From assembly GCF_000711735.1 (NCBI RefSeq), contig NZ_JONL01000007.1, positions 218,267 through 282,266 of the forward strand: a DNA stretch of 64,000 nucleotides. The letters run 5' to 3'. The notes under the pieces are model-generated. The model was not told the DNA's origin, made no database searches, and worked only from the letters and a program-made list of their open reading frames with translations. Source of the DNA: Maridesulfovibrio frigidus DSM 17176. Its GTDB lineage: Bacteria > Desulfobacterota > Desulfovibrionia > Desulfovibrionales > Desulfovibrionaceae. This document shows, in pieces, positions 27,283-36,295 of the stretch (position 1 is its first letter; each line of letters begins with the position of its first letter). Position numbers and translations under genes: made by a program.

Positions 27283-28347
27283 GTGGATAATTTTATTGAA
27301 TCACGACAGATCAAAATTGCTTTCGGCATCCCATTTGACAGTCTGGATTTTCACGAACTGCTTGTCGCGGTAGGTGAACTTGTTGAATCCAGACGCAAAA
27401 AATTTATTTTTGCGGTTTCTGCACCGTGGTTACTTGAATATGGGAGAAATCCTTTAAACAGATTAGATGATACAGACATTTTTTTAGCCACGGACTCGAC
27501 ACTAACAGGCATGGCTAGCAAACACGGCCAGAATATAAAATTGCCTATGGAATATTTTGAATTTCCAGAGCAAATAGCCACAATATGCGCACATTATGGA
27601 CATAGCCTTCTCCATGTTTCAGCTACGTCTCTAAAAACTGATATACTGGTAGCAGATGGCTATGTTCCGCTTTCATGGGATCTATTTACGAATTTCAAAA
27701 TTTCAGACGAATTAGATGAAAAGCAAAAGGATTCAATAGTTTCCGCAGCAGCAAATTTAAACCCGAACATTATTTTAATTTCAGCATCACCAGATGAGCT
27801 TAGAAAATTTATTCCTGAAATTTACAAAAAAATGCCTAATTGCCTGCTCATCTGCACTCCAATAGATGAAGTAAAATGTAACTTAAAAGATAAAATTTCG
27901 AACATCATTTCACCGTTACTTTTAATGCGGCAAGAAACACTTTTTCTGCAACACATAAAAGAATCGTGTTCCATTTCAGTTCCAAGCTCCATCAGCTATG
28001 ACGACAAAAAAGAACATGCGCTAATTAAAGTTTCAGGAGTTCTAAGCTCTGCAATAATTCCCGAGCTTGGGCGGATGGGAAAAAAAATGTTGCAGCAAGA
28101 CATGGATATTGAGCTTGATTTGTCTAAAACAACGGCCATCTCTATCAAAGGTCTGGAAGCAATTTTTTATTTAAATAGAATCTGTACACATTATAATAAA
28201 AAAGTTTCCATTCAAAATATTTCTCCAGAAGTACTCACTCTTATGCATCAATCCGGTATCGCTTCGTTTTTTAAAGACTTACCGGGAATTGCTGAAGACG
28301 AGCCTAATGAACAAGGTGATGCTATTGATGAGAGTGAATTTGAATAA
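27283..28347 (+). CDS. Degenerate WecG/TagA-like domain fused to a STAS domain
   Basis: This 354-residue protein starts at GTG behind a GAGGA element. Residues 1-210 show the general pattern of WecG/TagA/CpsF glycosyltransferases: FGIPFDSLDFHELLVAV, FIFAVSAPWLLEYGRNP, DIFLATDSTLTG, ILISASPDELRKFIPEI. The usual catalytic residues are not evident. Residues about 240-335 resemble a STAS domain: LIKVSGVLSSAIIPELG, DLSKTTAISIKGLEAIF, KVSIQNISPEVLTLMHQSG. The position of the phosphorylated serine in classic anti-anti-sigma factors (DSSGL) reads SIKGL here, so phospho-switching as in SpoIIAA is unlikely. The N-terminal assignment is tentative. Confidence 0.6.
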   Translation: MDNFIESRQIKIAFGIPFDSLDFHELLVAVGELVESRRKKFIFAVSAPWLLEYGRNPLNRLDDTDIFLATDSTLTGMASKHGQNIKLPMEYFEFPEQIATICAHYGHSLLHVSATSLKTDILVADGYVPLSWDLFTNFKISDELDEKQKDSIVSAAANLNPNIILISASPDELRKFIPEIYKKMPNCLLICTPIDEVKCNLKDKISNIISPLLLMRQETLFLQHIKESCSISVPSSISYDDKKEHALIKVSGVLSSAIIPELGRMGKKMLQQDMDIELDLSKTTAISIKGLEAIFYLNRICTHYNKKVSIQNISPEVLTLMHQSGIASFFKDLPGIAEDEPNEQGDAIDESEFE

Positions 28348-28365
28348 TACATATCCGACATACGC

Positions 28366-30708
28366 CTAAAGCATATTAACCGGATCAAGATCAAGCGTTA
28401 TTCTAACATTTTTCTTATCAGGACTAAGTCTCATTGCTTCAGCATACAAATCACGCGTTTTTGTCCAGTCATCGGATTTGATAAGGCAGTTAAATCTTTT
28501 ACGCCCTTTGAGCAAAGCCATCGGAGCCGGCACGGGTCCCATCGCCATTAGTCCTGCCTTCGTAGCACTCTCACGAATTTTATCAAAAAATTTGGGAAAC
28601 AGATCCCCCCCACCCCAGTTAAGTGGATGGCTTATTCTAATGAGTGCAAGTTTAGTGAATGGCGGATAGCGGAATTTGCGTCTCTTATCAATTTCGCGTT
28701 CAAAAAAAGTATTGTAATCAGCTGACGAAACGGAACTCCAAATTGGATTTTCAGGATTTCTGGTTTGAATGATAACTTCACCGGGTTTCTCCCCCCTGCC
28801 AGCCCTACCTGAAACCTGCACCAGTAGCTGAAACGTACGTTCAGCAGAACGATAATCGGGAAGATTTAGTCCCAAGTCACCCTCTGAAACAACAACAAGA
28901 GTTACCCCGGGAAAGTTGTGCCCTTTAGATAACATCTGTGTACCAACAAGAACCTGAGCTTCACCTTTGGCAAAATTTTTCAAAATCTCTTCGAGCCGCT
29001 CCTGTCTGCGAGTACTGTCTCGATCCATGCGCAAAATTTTTGTTTCAGGTGGCAACGCTTTGGCAACCTGTTCTTCAAGTCGCTCGGTTCCTCCGCCAAG
29101 AGGCAGAAGATTATTTCCACCGCACATTGTGCATGGCAAAGGAAAATGATGAGCATTACCGCAATAATGGCAAATTAACCGCTCACGCCCCTTGTGGTAG
29201 GTCATGCTGACATTACAATGCGGGCATTTAATCGGCTCTTCACAGTCGATGCAATAAATAAGAGGTGAGAATCCACGACGATTAAGCATGATTACAGCTT
29301 GCTCACCGCGCGCAATAACTTCTTTTAATCGGTCTTCTGTTTCAGGCGCAAAAGGCTGCTCAGGGTTCTTAATAGTGCTGGTATCAACTATCCGCACTTT
29401 CGGAAGCATGGATTTACCAACTCTTTTTTCCATTGAAATGAGATTAAAAGCGCCCTGCTGCGCGGCATAAAATGTCTTTAAATCAGGCGTAGCCGAACCT
29501 AATACGAGTAAGCTTTTAGTTTTTTGAGCGAGAAAATAAGCGACTTCTTTAGCCTGATACGGAAGGCGTTCTTCCTGCTTATATGACTCATCATGTTCTT
29601 CATCAATAATAAACAGACCGGGATTTTGAACAGGCAAAAACAACGCAGAACGGGTCCCGATAATCAGCGTAGGCTTCTTGGCGGTTGCTACAGCACGGAA
29701 AATAGCTTCTTTGCGAACGGGAGTTTGATAGCCGTGATAAAGATATTTATCTGTATCTGGAAAAAGAGGACAAATACTATTCCAGAGAGAGTACGCAAGC
29801 GCAATTTCAGGCACTAAAACGACAGCAGAACGTCCCTGATCAAGACACTTACGTGCAGCAGTCATATAGACAAGCGTTTTTCCGCTTCCAGTTATACCAT
29901 GCAAAAGCTTAACTTCACTTTTGTCACTATCAAGAGCTTCTTCCAACTCCTCAATAGCAGCCTGCTGCTGCTCAGTAGGAATGAAATCCCATTCATCTGA
30001 TGATATCTGACACTTTTCTGCAGGATTGCGCTCTTCTGCTGGTGGCGGGCCAACTTTTAAGAGTAAGTCAGATTGCAGCTTGTTAATAACCCCAGTGGTC
30101 CAATCTCCCATAATCATTTTAAGGAAACCTTTCTCACGCGGGCCATTCTCATAAATATATTCCAAAACTTGCAACTGGCGGGCCGCATTGGGCCGAACGG
30201 GCCACGGAGGATCAGTAGTAAGGCTGACGTATTCTTCTTTTTCTATGGACGCAGGCAAGCTGACGTTCATTCTGTCATCATTATAGATGGAGACAAGATT
30301 CAGACGAGATTCAAAGGACATACGTGCGAGGTCAGCACCTTTTATTTTTGTCGGAAAATTTCTATCAGCGATCTTGAAAGTCAGCTTAGCGCTGCGGAAT
30401 CTTTTTGGAACAACGTTTTCCAAAACTTTGCCGAGCGGTTGCAACTGCCGCGTTGCAATATTCCGGTACAGCTGAAAATGAGTTGAATTCAGTAACGGAT
30501 GCTTTTCCAGAGGCCATACGATGGATTTAAGCTCAATATTTTCTGGAGCAACAGTCTGAATCTCAATTAAAAAAGCAACTCTGAAAGATTTCCCCAATGG
30601 AACAAGAACCCGCTGACCTTCCGATAATTGTGGAAGGTCAGCGGGCGCTGAATAAGTATAAATGGAGTATGGAGGACTGGCGAGGCAGGCCTGCCAGAGT
30701 GTAGTCAT
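28366..30708 (-). CDS. priA: Primosomal replication-restart helicase PriA
   Basis: PriA recognises stalled forks and loads the replicative helicase. The 780-residue protein has an N-terminal DNA-binding domain, Walker A HGITGSGKT near residue 270, the DEEHD box (IIDEEHDESYKQEE) near 369, GSATPDLKT, and MLNRRGFSP. A zinc-binding block of Cys pairs follows at about 485-530 (CIDC, CPHC, CHYC, CTMC). The helicase motif GTQMLSKGHNFPGVTLV and VSGRAGRGEKPGEVIIQT come after it. It is the last gene of the run starting at ftsH, 11 bases after the preceding gene, and converges with the STAS gene. Confidence 0.95.
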   Translation of the reverse strand: MTTLWQACLASPPYSIYTYSAPADLPQLSEGQRVLVPLGKSFRVAFLIEIQTVAPENIELKSIVWPLEKHPLLNSTHFQLYRNIATRQLQPLGKVLENVVPKRFRSAKLTFKIADRNFPTKIKGADLARMSFESRLNLVSIYNDDRMNVSLPASIEKEEYVSLTTDPPWPVRPNAARQLQVLEYIYENGPREKGFLKMIMGDWTTGVINKLQSDLLLKVGPPPAEERNPAEKCQISSDEWDFIPTEQQQAAIEELEEALDSDKSEVKLLHGITGSGKTLVYMTAARKCLDQGRSAVVLVPEIALAYSLWNSICPLFPDTDKYLYHGYQTPVRKEAIFRAVATAKKPTLIIGTRSALFLPVQNPGLFIIDEEHDESYKQEERLPYQAKEVAYFLAQKTKSLLVLGSATPDLKTFYAAQQGAFNLISMEKRVGKSMLPKVRIVDTSTIKNPEQPFAPETEDRLKEVIARGEQAVIMLNRRGFSPLIYCIDCEEPIKCPHCNVSMTYHKGRERLICHYCGNAHHFPLPCTMCGGNNLLPLGGGTERLEEQVAKALPPETKILRMDRDSTRRQERLEEILKNFAKGEAQVLVGTQMLSKGHNFPGVTLVVVSEGDLGLNLPDYRSAERTFQLLVQVSGRAGRGEKPGEVIIQTRNPENPIWSSVSSADYNTFFEREIDKRRKFRYPPFTKLALIRISHPLNWGGGDLFPKFFDKIRESATKAGLMAMGPVPAPMALLKGRKRFNCLIKSDDWTKTRDLYAEAMRLSPDKKNVRITLDLDPVNML

Positions 30709-30719
30709 CTTAGTCCCTG

Positions 30720-31478
30720 CTAGAGTTTAATGCGGAGACATTTTTTAAGCAGTTCTAAAGCAAAACTACTGGGGATGCCGCATGATGGCTCTTTTTTTAG
30801 AGCTGAAGCGGAGAAAACAACTGGGTCAATTTTTTGCCTGACTCCAAGCCATTCAATTTTAAATTCAACAGAATCATCTCCCACTATAATCACACCTGTA
30901 TGTGGAAGCATAAATCCCGCGAACTTTGTGTAAGTACCAAAGGAAATGGACCTTCCAGCCCCAAGTGTAATTTTAAGAGGAGCAAAATTTTCATTATCAA
31001 GCCTAATTTGAGGTGAGGAATCATCAGTAGATTCTGCACCAAAAACAAAGGCAGGGAAGCCGTCATTGAATCCGTAACTTCTTGTAGAGTTTGTCATACC
31101 AAGACTTTTCCAGTCACTGGTAGCATCATCAGAAACCCAAAACTGCAACATGGAAACGGGAAGATCCGCATTCATCGGACATTCAGCAGAAGTTTCGAAA
31201 TACTGCCCGATGGATTTTGCTGTAACAGTTCCATTACCGGAGTTGCTTACAAAGGTCTGCTGCCAGTGGTCATCTCCACGCTTTATTCTAAGCGATGTAC
31301 CCGGCTCAGAAGGGAAAGTAATGAGAGCCTCATACGAAGTTAACGCACCATATTTTTGATACATTGTATCATCTATGGCTTCATCTGACGGAAAAAAGGC
31401 CCTTGCTGATCTGCACCAAAACAGACTAGCAACAAGGACCATTATGAACAAAAATGCTGGTATTTTTTTTACGAACAA
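30720..31478 (-). CDS. Secreted protein of unknown function
   Basis: The family is not recognised. The 252-residue protein has a signal peptide of about 27 residues (cleavage near ARA) and is otherwise soluble, with beta-rich segments such as YEALITFPSEPG and HTGVIIVGDDSVEFKIEWLG. Cys residues are few. Its start overlaps the end of galU by 10 bases, so it is coupled to the cell-wall precursor operon, and priA follows it 11 bases later. An envelope role is plausible from context only. Confidence 0.65.
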   Translation of the reverse strand: MFVKKIPAFLFIMVLVASLFWCRSARAFFPSDEAIDDTMYQKYGALTSYEALITFPSEPGTSLRIKRGDDHWQQTFVSNSGNGTVTAKSIGQYFETSAECPMNADLPVSMLQFWVSDDATSDWKSLGMTNSTRSYGFNDGFPAFVFGAESTDDSSPQIRLDNENFAPLKITLGAGRSISFGTYTKFAGFMLPHTGVIIVGDDSVEFKIEWLGVRQKIDPVVFSASALKKEPSCGIPSSFALELLKKCLRIKL

Positions 31479-32338
31479 GACAAAAGCTCCCGCAAACTCT
31501 TTACTAAACCATCACGTAATTCTTCATCCTGAAGAGCGAAATAAATATTTGCAGTAAGATACTCAACCCAGTCGCCCGCGTCAAATCTTTGCCCGCGCAA
31601 TTTAACCGCAAGGAGTTTGTTGTCCTGAGCAAGGCACTGCAAAGCATCAGTGAGCTGAATTTCTCCGCCAACACCTGGCTCTAGATTCTCGAGATGATCA
31701 AATATTTCAGGCAAAAGAACGTAACGCCCAACAATAGCAAGCCTTGATGGAGCCTGCCCTATAGGTGGTTTTTCAACCAAGTTACGAACTCTGTACATTC
31801 CAGGAGCAAATTCTTCTCCCTGAACAATACCATAACGATCAACCTTATTCTCAGGAACCTCAATAACACCTACAACAGCCATATTTTCTGTACGCGCTGC
31901 ATCGATAAGCTGCTTAATACCAGGCTCTAAGCCAAACATAAGGTCATCCCCAACCATTACGGCGAAAGGATCATTTTTACAGACTTCTTTGGCACAAAGT
32001 ACAGCATGACCAAGTCCAAGCTGTTTTTTCTGACGAACAGAAATGATGTTAACCATTTCCGCGACTCGTCTGCACTCGGCTAAAATTTCATGCTTGTTAG
32101 CACGCTTAAGAACATCTTCAAGGGACAAGTTATAGTCAAAATGGTCTTCAATTATTTTTTTGTTTTGGTTTGTAATAAAAACAACATCTGTTAGTCCACT
32201 AGTCATTGCTTCTTCAACAACATACTGAATGACAGGCTTTCTAAAGATCGGGAGCATTTCTTTAGGAATATTTTTAGTAGCAGGCAATGATCTTGTGCCC
32301 CAACCAGCAACAGGAATAATAACTTTTTTGATGACCAT
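31469..32338 (-). CDS. galU: UTP--glucose-1-phosphate uridylyltransferase
   Basis: GalU makes UDP-glucose from UTP and glucose-1-phosphate. The 289-residue nucleotidyltransferase has KKVIIPVAGWGTRSLPATK at the N-terminus (G-x-G-T-R loop), KEMLPIFRKPVIQYVVEEA, VMVGDDLMFG, and the C-terminal GGEIQLTDAL. A GGAG ribosome-binding site precedes the ATG. It lies downstream of glmM in the same run, so two sugar-phosphate enzymes for envelope precursors are together. Its product is the substrate of galE at 4.2 kb. Confidence 0.93.
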   Translation of the reverse strand: MVIKKVIIPVAGWGTRSLPATKNIPKEMLPIFRKPVIQYVVEEAMTSGLTDVVFITNQNKKIIEDHFDYNLSLEDVLKRANKHEILAECRRVAEMVNIISVRQKKQLGLGHAVLCAKEVCKNDPFAVMVGDDLMFGLEPGIKQLIDAARTENMAVVGVIEVPENKVDRYGIVQGEEFAPGMYRVRNLVEKPPIGQAPSRLAIVGRYVLLPEIFDHLENLEPGVGGEIQLTDALQCLAQDNKLLAVKLRGQRFDAGDWVEYLTANIYFALQDEELRDGLVKSLRELLSCS

Positions 32339-32391
32339 CGTTCAGACTCCTTGAATAATTCAGCGGCTAATTATTGCGCTGAACAAATTAT

Positions 32392-33741
32392 TTAAACTAA
32401 ATGCTTTTCCAGAACGTCCGCAAGCTCAGCGGTATAAAGATCAACCTTAGAGCTGTCTTCTGCTTCAACCATCACTCTAGCTACAGACTCAGTGCCTGAA
32501 TAACGGAGCAAAACTCTACCTTTATCACCAAGTGCTTTTTCAACTTTTTTAAGAGCTTCCTGCACTGCGGGCACTTCCTCGAAAGGAACTTTTCTCTTAA
32601 CATGAACATTTACAAGCGATTGTGGATACAGTTTAAGCAAACCTGAAAGCTCAGATAGCGGTCTGTTTTTCTCACAAAGTATACGCAATAACTGGAGGGC
32701 CGCGAGGAGTCCATCGCCAGTTGTACTATACTCTCTGAATATTAGGTGGCCAGACTGCTCTCCGCCAAGAACTGCACCTTCGCGGCGCATGGCTTCCATA
32801 ACATAGCGGTCACCAACATTAGTTCGCAGCAACGTTCCGCCGCGTTCTTTCATGAAATTTTCAAGAGCCATATTACTCATCACAGTTGCGACAAGCATAT
32901 TTTTGGTAAGTTTACCACGCTCCATAAGATCTGCAGCACAAAGAGCCATGAGCTGATCACCATCAAGAACCTGCCCTTTCTCATCGACTACGATCAAACG
33001 GTCACCGTCACCATCGATAGCAAGGCCGATATCCGCATTCTCTTCAATCACTCTTTGCCCGACAATCTCAGGATATAGTGAACCGCACTTGTCATTGATA
33101 TTAAGACCATTAGGCTTATTCCCGATAGTCACAACTTCTGCACCAAGCTCTTCGAACATATGGCCGAGACTGTAAGTTGCACCATTGGCACAATCAAGCA
33201 CAAGCTTAACGCCTTTAAGCGTCATTTTCTGAGGAAAGCTGTACTTCAAATAAACGATATAGCGACCTTTCGCATCTTCAATCTTGGATGCCCTTCCGAC
33301 GTTCTCAGACTGAGGATAATTCCAGTTAGGATTATCAGAAAGTACCATTTCAGCAATTTCGTCTTCGAGTCCGTCAGGAAGTTTGAAGCCGTCTTTATCA
33401 AAAAGTTTGATCCCATTATCCATAAAAGGATTGTGAGAAGCAGAAATAACTATGCCAAGGTCAGCGCGCATATTTCGGGTAAGAAAAGAAATTGCAGGAG
33501 TAGGCATCGGCCCGACCTGAAAAACATCCATTCCCATAGCACAAAGCCCAGCTGTAAGCGCAGACTCAAAAACATAGCCTGAAAGTCTTGTATCTTTACC
33601 AATTATAACTTTGGGCCGCTGATTGCCATTTCTAAAAAAATGACCACATGCAAGACCTAATTTCAAAGCAATATCAGGTGTCATCGGAAATATATTGACT
33701 TGACCACGCAGGCCATCAGTTCCAAATAAACGTTTACTCAT
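32392..33741 (-). CDS. glmM: Phosphoglucosamine mutase
   Basis: GlmM converts glucosamine-6-phosphate to glucosamine-1-phosphate for UDP-GlcNAc, peptidoglycan and LPS synthesis. The 449-residue protein has the N-terminal [12 protein letters not shown], the phosphoserine loop [14 protein letters not shown] (Ser near residue 102), the metal-binding DGDGDR, and the GGEQSGH and RYSGTES motifs of domains 3 and 4. It follows ybbR by 27 bases. The cdaA-ybbR-glmM order matches that of Firmicutes, where CdaA activity is modulated by YbbR (CdaR) and GlmM. Confidence 0.95.
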   Translation of the reverse strand: MSKRLFGTDGLRGQVNIFPMTPDIALKLGLACGHFFRNGNQRPKVIIGKDTRLSGYVFESALTAGLCAMGMDVFQVGPMPTPAISFLTRNMRADLGIVISASHNPFMDNGIKLFDKDGFKLPDGLEDEIAEMVLSDNPNWNYPQSENVGRASKIEDAKGRYIVYLKYSFPQKMTLKGVKLVLDCANGATYSLGHMFEELGAEVVTIGNKPNGLNINDKCGSLYPEIVGQRVIEENADIGLAIDGDGDRLIVVDEKGQVLDGDQLMALCAADLMERGKLTKNMLVATVMSNMALENFMKERGGTLLRTNVGDRYVMEAMRREGAVLGGEQSGHLIFREYSTTGDGLLAALQLLRILCEKNRPLSELSGLLKLYPQSLVNVHVKRKVPFEEVPAVQEALKKVEKALGDKGRVLLRYSGTESVARVMVEAEDSSKVDLYTAELADVLEKHLV

Positions 33742-33768
33742 CCATCATCTCCCAAAACAGAATAGGAT

Positions 33769-34689
33769 CTACTGATCCACTAAATCCTGTCTTGATATTG
33801 TTACAGTTATTACTTCAGGATTCTTTTTAGTAACTGAGCACCCTGAAGGAACGCTAACATCATAATTAACGATGTTTTCACCATTTGGTATTGTCGCATT
33901 AATATCTATAGAAGCAGTAATTTCATTTCTAAAATCATTTTTACGGAAAAAGGGTTTTGGACCTTCAACAAAAAGTCTCACAAAATTCTGACTAGCAGTA
34001 AAATCAATTTCTTCGGGCCCCAAAATATACAAGGGAACTTTTACCCACATCTTAGCCTTTCTTACCTTAAAAACAAGCGAAACAGAAACCATTCCCGGAT
34101 TAGCTTCTACTTCTTCAGGAAGATTCAATGGAATCAACCCCTTCCATACTTCAGGAGAATCAGTATCAAGCATTATGTCCTGCGTACGAACCTGCGCAAC
34201 TTTCTTAAGTATCGAAGCTGGACCGCGGAGAACAACTTCGGCAGGCACACAAGATTTTCCTTCAATGGTAAAATCTTTGTTCAAAGATCCCTTCCATGTG
34301 GGGATAACCCTAACAGTTTTCTTAACATACATATCAACAACAAGATTTATTATTGAAGGCTTAATTTCAACAACTTCCAAAGCACTACCAAGCCCGAGTT
34401 TCTCGGGAACAACAGCGATAGGATTGCTGCCAACAATAAGGTGTCCAGTATCAAGAGAATAAGCCATTTTTTTTGTATCTAGATTGCGAATAAGTCCTTT
34501 GGGACCTCTGAGACGGGCAGAAACCTTTGTAATCATTCCGCTACGAATAATCATACCCTGAGGCGGGTTAACAATTTCCAATGGGAATTCAACCCACGTT
34601 TCAACAAGATCACGGCCTGTAACCAGATACCATGTTAAAACGGCCATTGTTATCGCCAGTAGCGCTATTTTCCAGTGTTTATCTACCAT
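33769..34689 (-). CDS. YbbR-domain protein (CdaR-like regulator of diadenylate cyclase)
   Basis: The 306-residue protein has one N-terminal transmembrane segment (WKIALLAITMAVLTWYLV) followed by beta-rich YbbR repeats outside the membrane. Repeats are visible around VSARLRGPKGLIRNLD, VVLRGPASILKKVAQV and LFVEGPKPFF. In Firmicutes, the YbbR protein encoded next to CdaA binds it and tunes c-di-AMP synthesis. Here it starts 4 bases after the cdaA stop, so the same pairing is likely by context. Confidence 0.88.
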   Translation of the reverse strand: MVDKHWKIALLAITMAVLTWYLVTGRDLVETWVEFPLEIVNPPQGMIIRSGMITKVSARLRGPKGLIRNLDTKKMAYSLDTGHLIVGSNPIAVVPEKLGLGSALEVVEIKPSIINLVVDMYVKKTVRVIPTWKGSLNKDFTIEGKSCVPAEVVLRGPASILKKVAQVRTQDIMLDTDSPEVWKGLIPLNLPEEVEANPGMVSVSLVFKVRKAKMWVKVPLYILGPEEIDFTASQNFVRLFVEGPKPFFRKNDFRNEITASIDINATIPNGENIVNYDVSVPSGCSVTKKNPEVITVTISRQDLVDQ

Positions 34690-34693
34690 AATA

Positions 34694-35440
34694 TTAGCTC
34701 AAAGTGTTTTTCAGAACACGTTTTAATCTGATAATATCCAAGCTAGTAGTAAGCTTGCCACCTATAGCAACAGAAATTGTGCCCCGTTCTTCTGAAACGG
34801 CAATTGCGATTACATCTGTTTCTTCACTGATACCGAGAGCGGCCCTATGCCTTGTTCCGATAGCACTCTTTCTGGTTGAAACCTGTGCTAAAGGCAATAT
34901 ACATGATGCAGCTACAATTCTATTAGAATTAATCACTACAGCTCCGTCATGCAGCGGTGTATCCGGCCAAAAAATATTTATAAGAAGCTGCTTTGTAATC
35001 TTAGAATCAATCTCAACGCCCTTCTCGATAATGTCTCCGAGTGGAACGTTCTTTTGAATAACCACAAGAGCCCCGATTTTACGGCGAGCCATTGAATCCA
35101 TTGCTGAACAAATCTCATCAATAACTGCAATCTTAAAATCGTTTTTGCGCCAGAAGCGCCCTGCGCCCATTTGAGCAAGACCTTTTCGGATATCACGCTG
35201 AAATAAAATAACTATGATAAGGAAAATTGAACTCAAAAAGTTCGTGAGTAGCCAGTTCAGAGTGTATAAGCCAAAAACATCTGAAGTATAATAAACAAAA
35301 AGGATAACAAACAAACCCCAAATAATAGCCGCAGCACGAGTTCCACGTACAAGCAGAATTACGTAAAAATAGACTACACCGACAAGGCCGATATCGAGTA
35401 GTTCCTTCCAGGAAATTTGAAATCCTAATAATTCAAACAT
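34694..35440 (-). CDS. cdaA: Membrane diadenylate cyclase CdaA
   Basis: This enzyme makes c-di-AMP from two ATP. The 248-residue protein has three N-terminal TM segments (about residues 12-75) and a DisA_N catalytic domain. Its key motifs are DTPLHDGAVVI (DGA near residue 163) and GTRHRAALGISE (RHR near 197), and both are intact. c-di-AMP is best known in Gram-positives, so an intact cyclase in a Gram-negative-type genome is of interest. It overlaps the folP stop by one base and is followed by ybbR and glmM, the classical cdaA module. RBS AAGGA lies 7 bases upstream. Confidence 0.93.
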   Translation of the reverse strand: MFELLGFQISWKELLDIGLVGVVYFYVILLVRGTRAAAIIWGLFVILFVYYTSDVFGLYTLNWLLTNFLSSIFLIIVILFQRDIRKGLAQMGAGRFWRKNDFKIAVIDEICSAMDSMARRKIGALVVIQKNVPLGDIIEKGVEIDSKITKQLLINIFWPDTPLHDGAVVINSNRIVAASCILPLAQVSTRKSAIGTRHRAALGISEETDVIAIAVSEERGTISVAIGGKLTTSLDIIRLKRVLKNTLS

Positions 35441-36282
35441 TAAATATCCTTGGCAATCGCCTTCACAATCCTCAAGGTCTGAGCAGTCAAACCTACTTCG
35501 TGAACCCTATGAATCGGAACTCCGCGCGCGGCAAGAACAGCTGTAGCAGCCTGCGTTGCGTTTTGACGATCCTGCGGTTCAAGCCCTAGCAACTTGCCCC
35601 ATAATGACTTATTTGAAAGCCCCATGTAAACCGGAAAACCTAATTCCATGAGCGCATCAATATTTTTAAGAATCTCAATATTGTGCTCAAGAGTTTTTCC
35701 AAACCCTATACCTGGATCAATTACTATGTTTTTTTCGGGTAATCCAGCTTTTAAGAGTTTTTCAAGACTTTTTTTAAAAAAAGTTGAAATTTCTCCGATT
35801 ACATTATCATAATGTGGCGCAATTTGCATTTTATCTGGGCTGCCCTGACTGTGCATCAAAACATAACCCGGCTTAATATCCGCAACCACTTCAAGAAGGG
35901 CAGGATCAGCACTGAAAGCTGAAACGTCATTGATAATAGAAGCTCCAGCTTCGAGGGCAGCAAGAGCCACCTCGTGCTTAACGGTATCAACGGAGACAAC
36001 GTGATCCTTAGCTAGTTCTCTAACAACCGGGATTACACGGCGGATTTCATCCTTTGCAGAAATTTTGTCTGCAAAGGGCCTTGTGCTTTCACCGCCGACA
36101 TCAAGTATATCCGCACCCTGCGATGCCAGCATTCTGCCATTAGCAACAGCATGCTGTGGATCATAGTTTACTCCGCCATCATAAAAAGAATCAGGAGTTA
36201 CATTTACTATTCCGGCAATAAAAAAAGGGGAAGGGCCTAAAACCCTTCCCCCCTTAATGGTCCATGTGTAGGTCCGTTTCAT
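35440..36282 (-). CDS. folP: Dihydropteroate synthase
   Basis: This enzyme condenses p-aminobenzoate with the pterin pyrophosphate in folate synthesis. The 280-residue TIM-barrel protein has GIVNVTPDSFYDGG, ILDVGGESTRP, SVDTVKHEVA, IINDVSAF, the pterin-site motif VIDPGIGFGKT, GLSNKS and the C-terminal RVHEVG. It has about 22 residues before the first core motif. The codons of that extension contain a terminator-like hairpin (see separate entry). It begins 13 bases after the ftsH stop and overlaps cdaA by one base. Confidence 0.95.
   Translation of the reverse strand: MKRTYTWTIKGGRVLGPSPFFIAGIVNVTPDSFYDGGVNYDPQHAVANGRMLASQGADILDVGGESTRPFADKISAKDEIRRVIPVVRELAKDHVVSVDTVKHEVALAALEAGASIINDVSAFSADPALLEVVADIKPGYVLMHSQGSPDKMQIAPHYDNVIGEISTFFKKSLEKLLKAGLPEKNIVIDPGIGFGKTLEHNIEILKNIDALMELGFPVYMGLSNKSLWGKLLGLEPQDRQNATQAATAVLAARGVPIHRVHEVGLTAQTLRIVKAIAKDI
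36219..36251 (-). terminator. Terminator-like hairpin inside the start of folP
   Basis: Read on the coding (minus) strand, GGGGAAGGG pairs perfectly with CCCTTCCCC around a 7-base loop and is followed at once by seven T and ATT. It lies at about codons 11-21 of folP, some 45 bases downstream of the ftsH stop. It may end most ftsH transcripts, or act as an attenuator of the folP-cdaA-ybbR-glmM genes that translation of folP could suppress. Confidence 0.75.
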
Positions 36283-36295
36283 TTAACTCTTCCGG

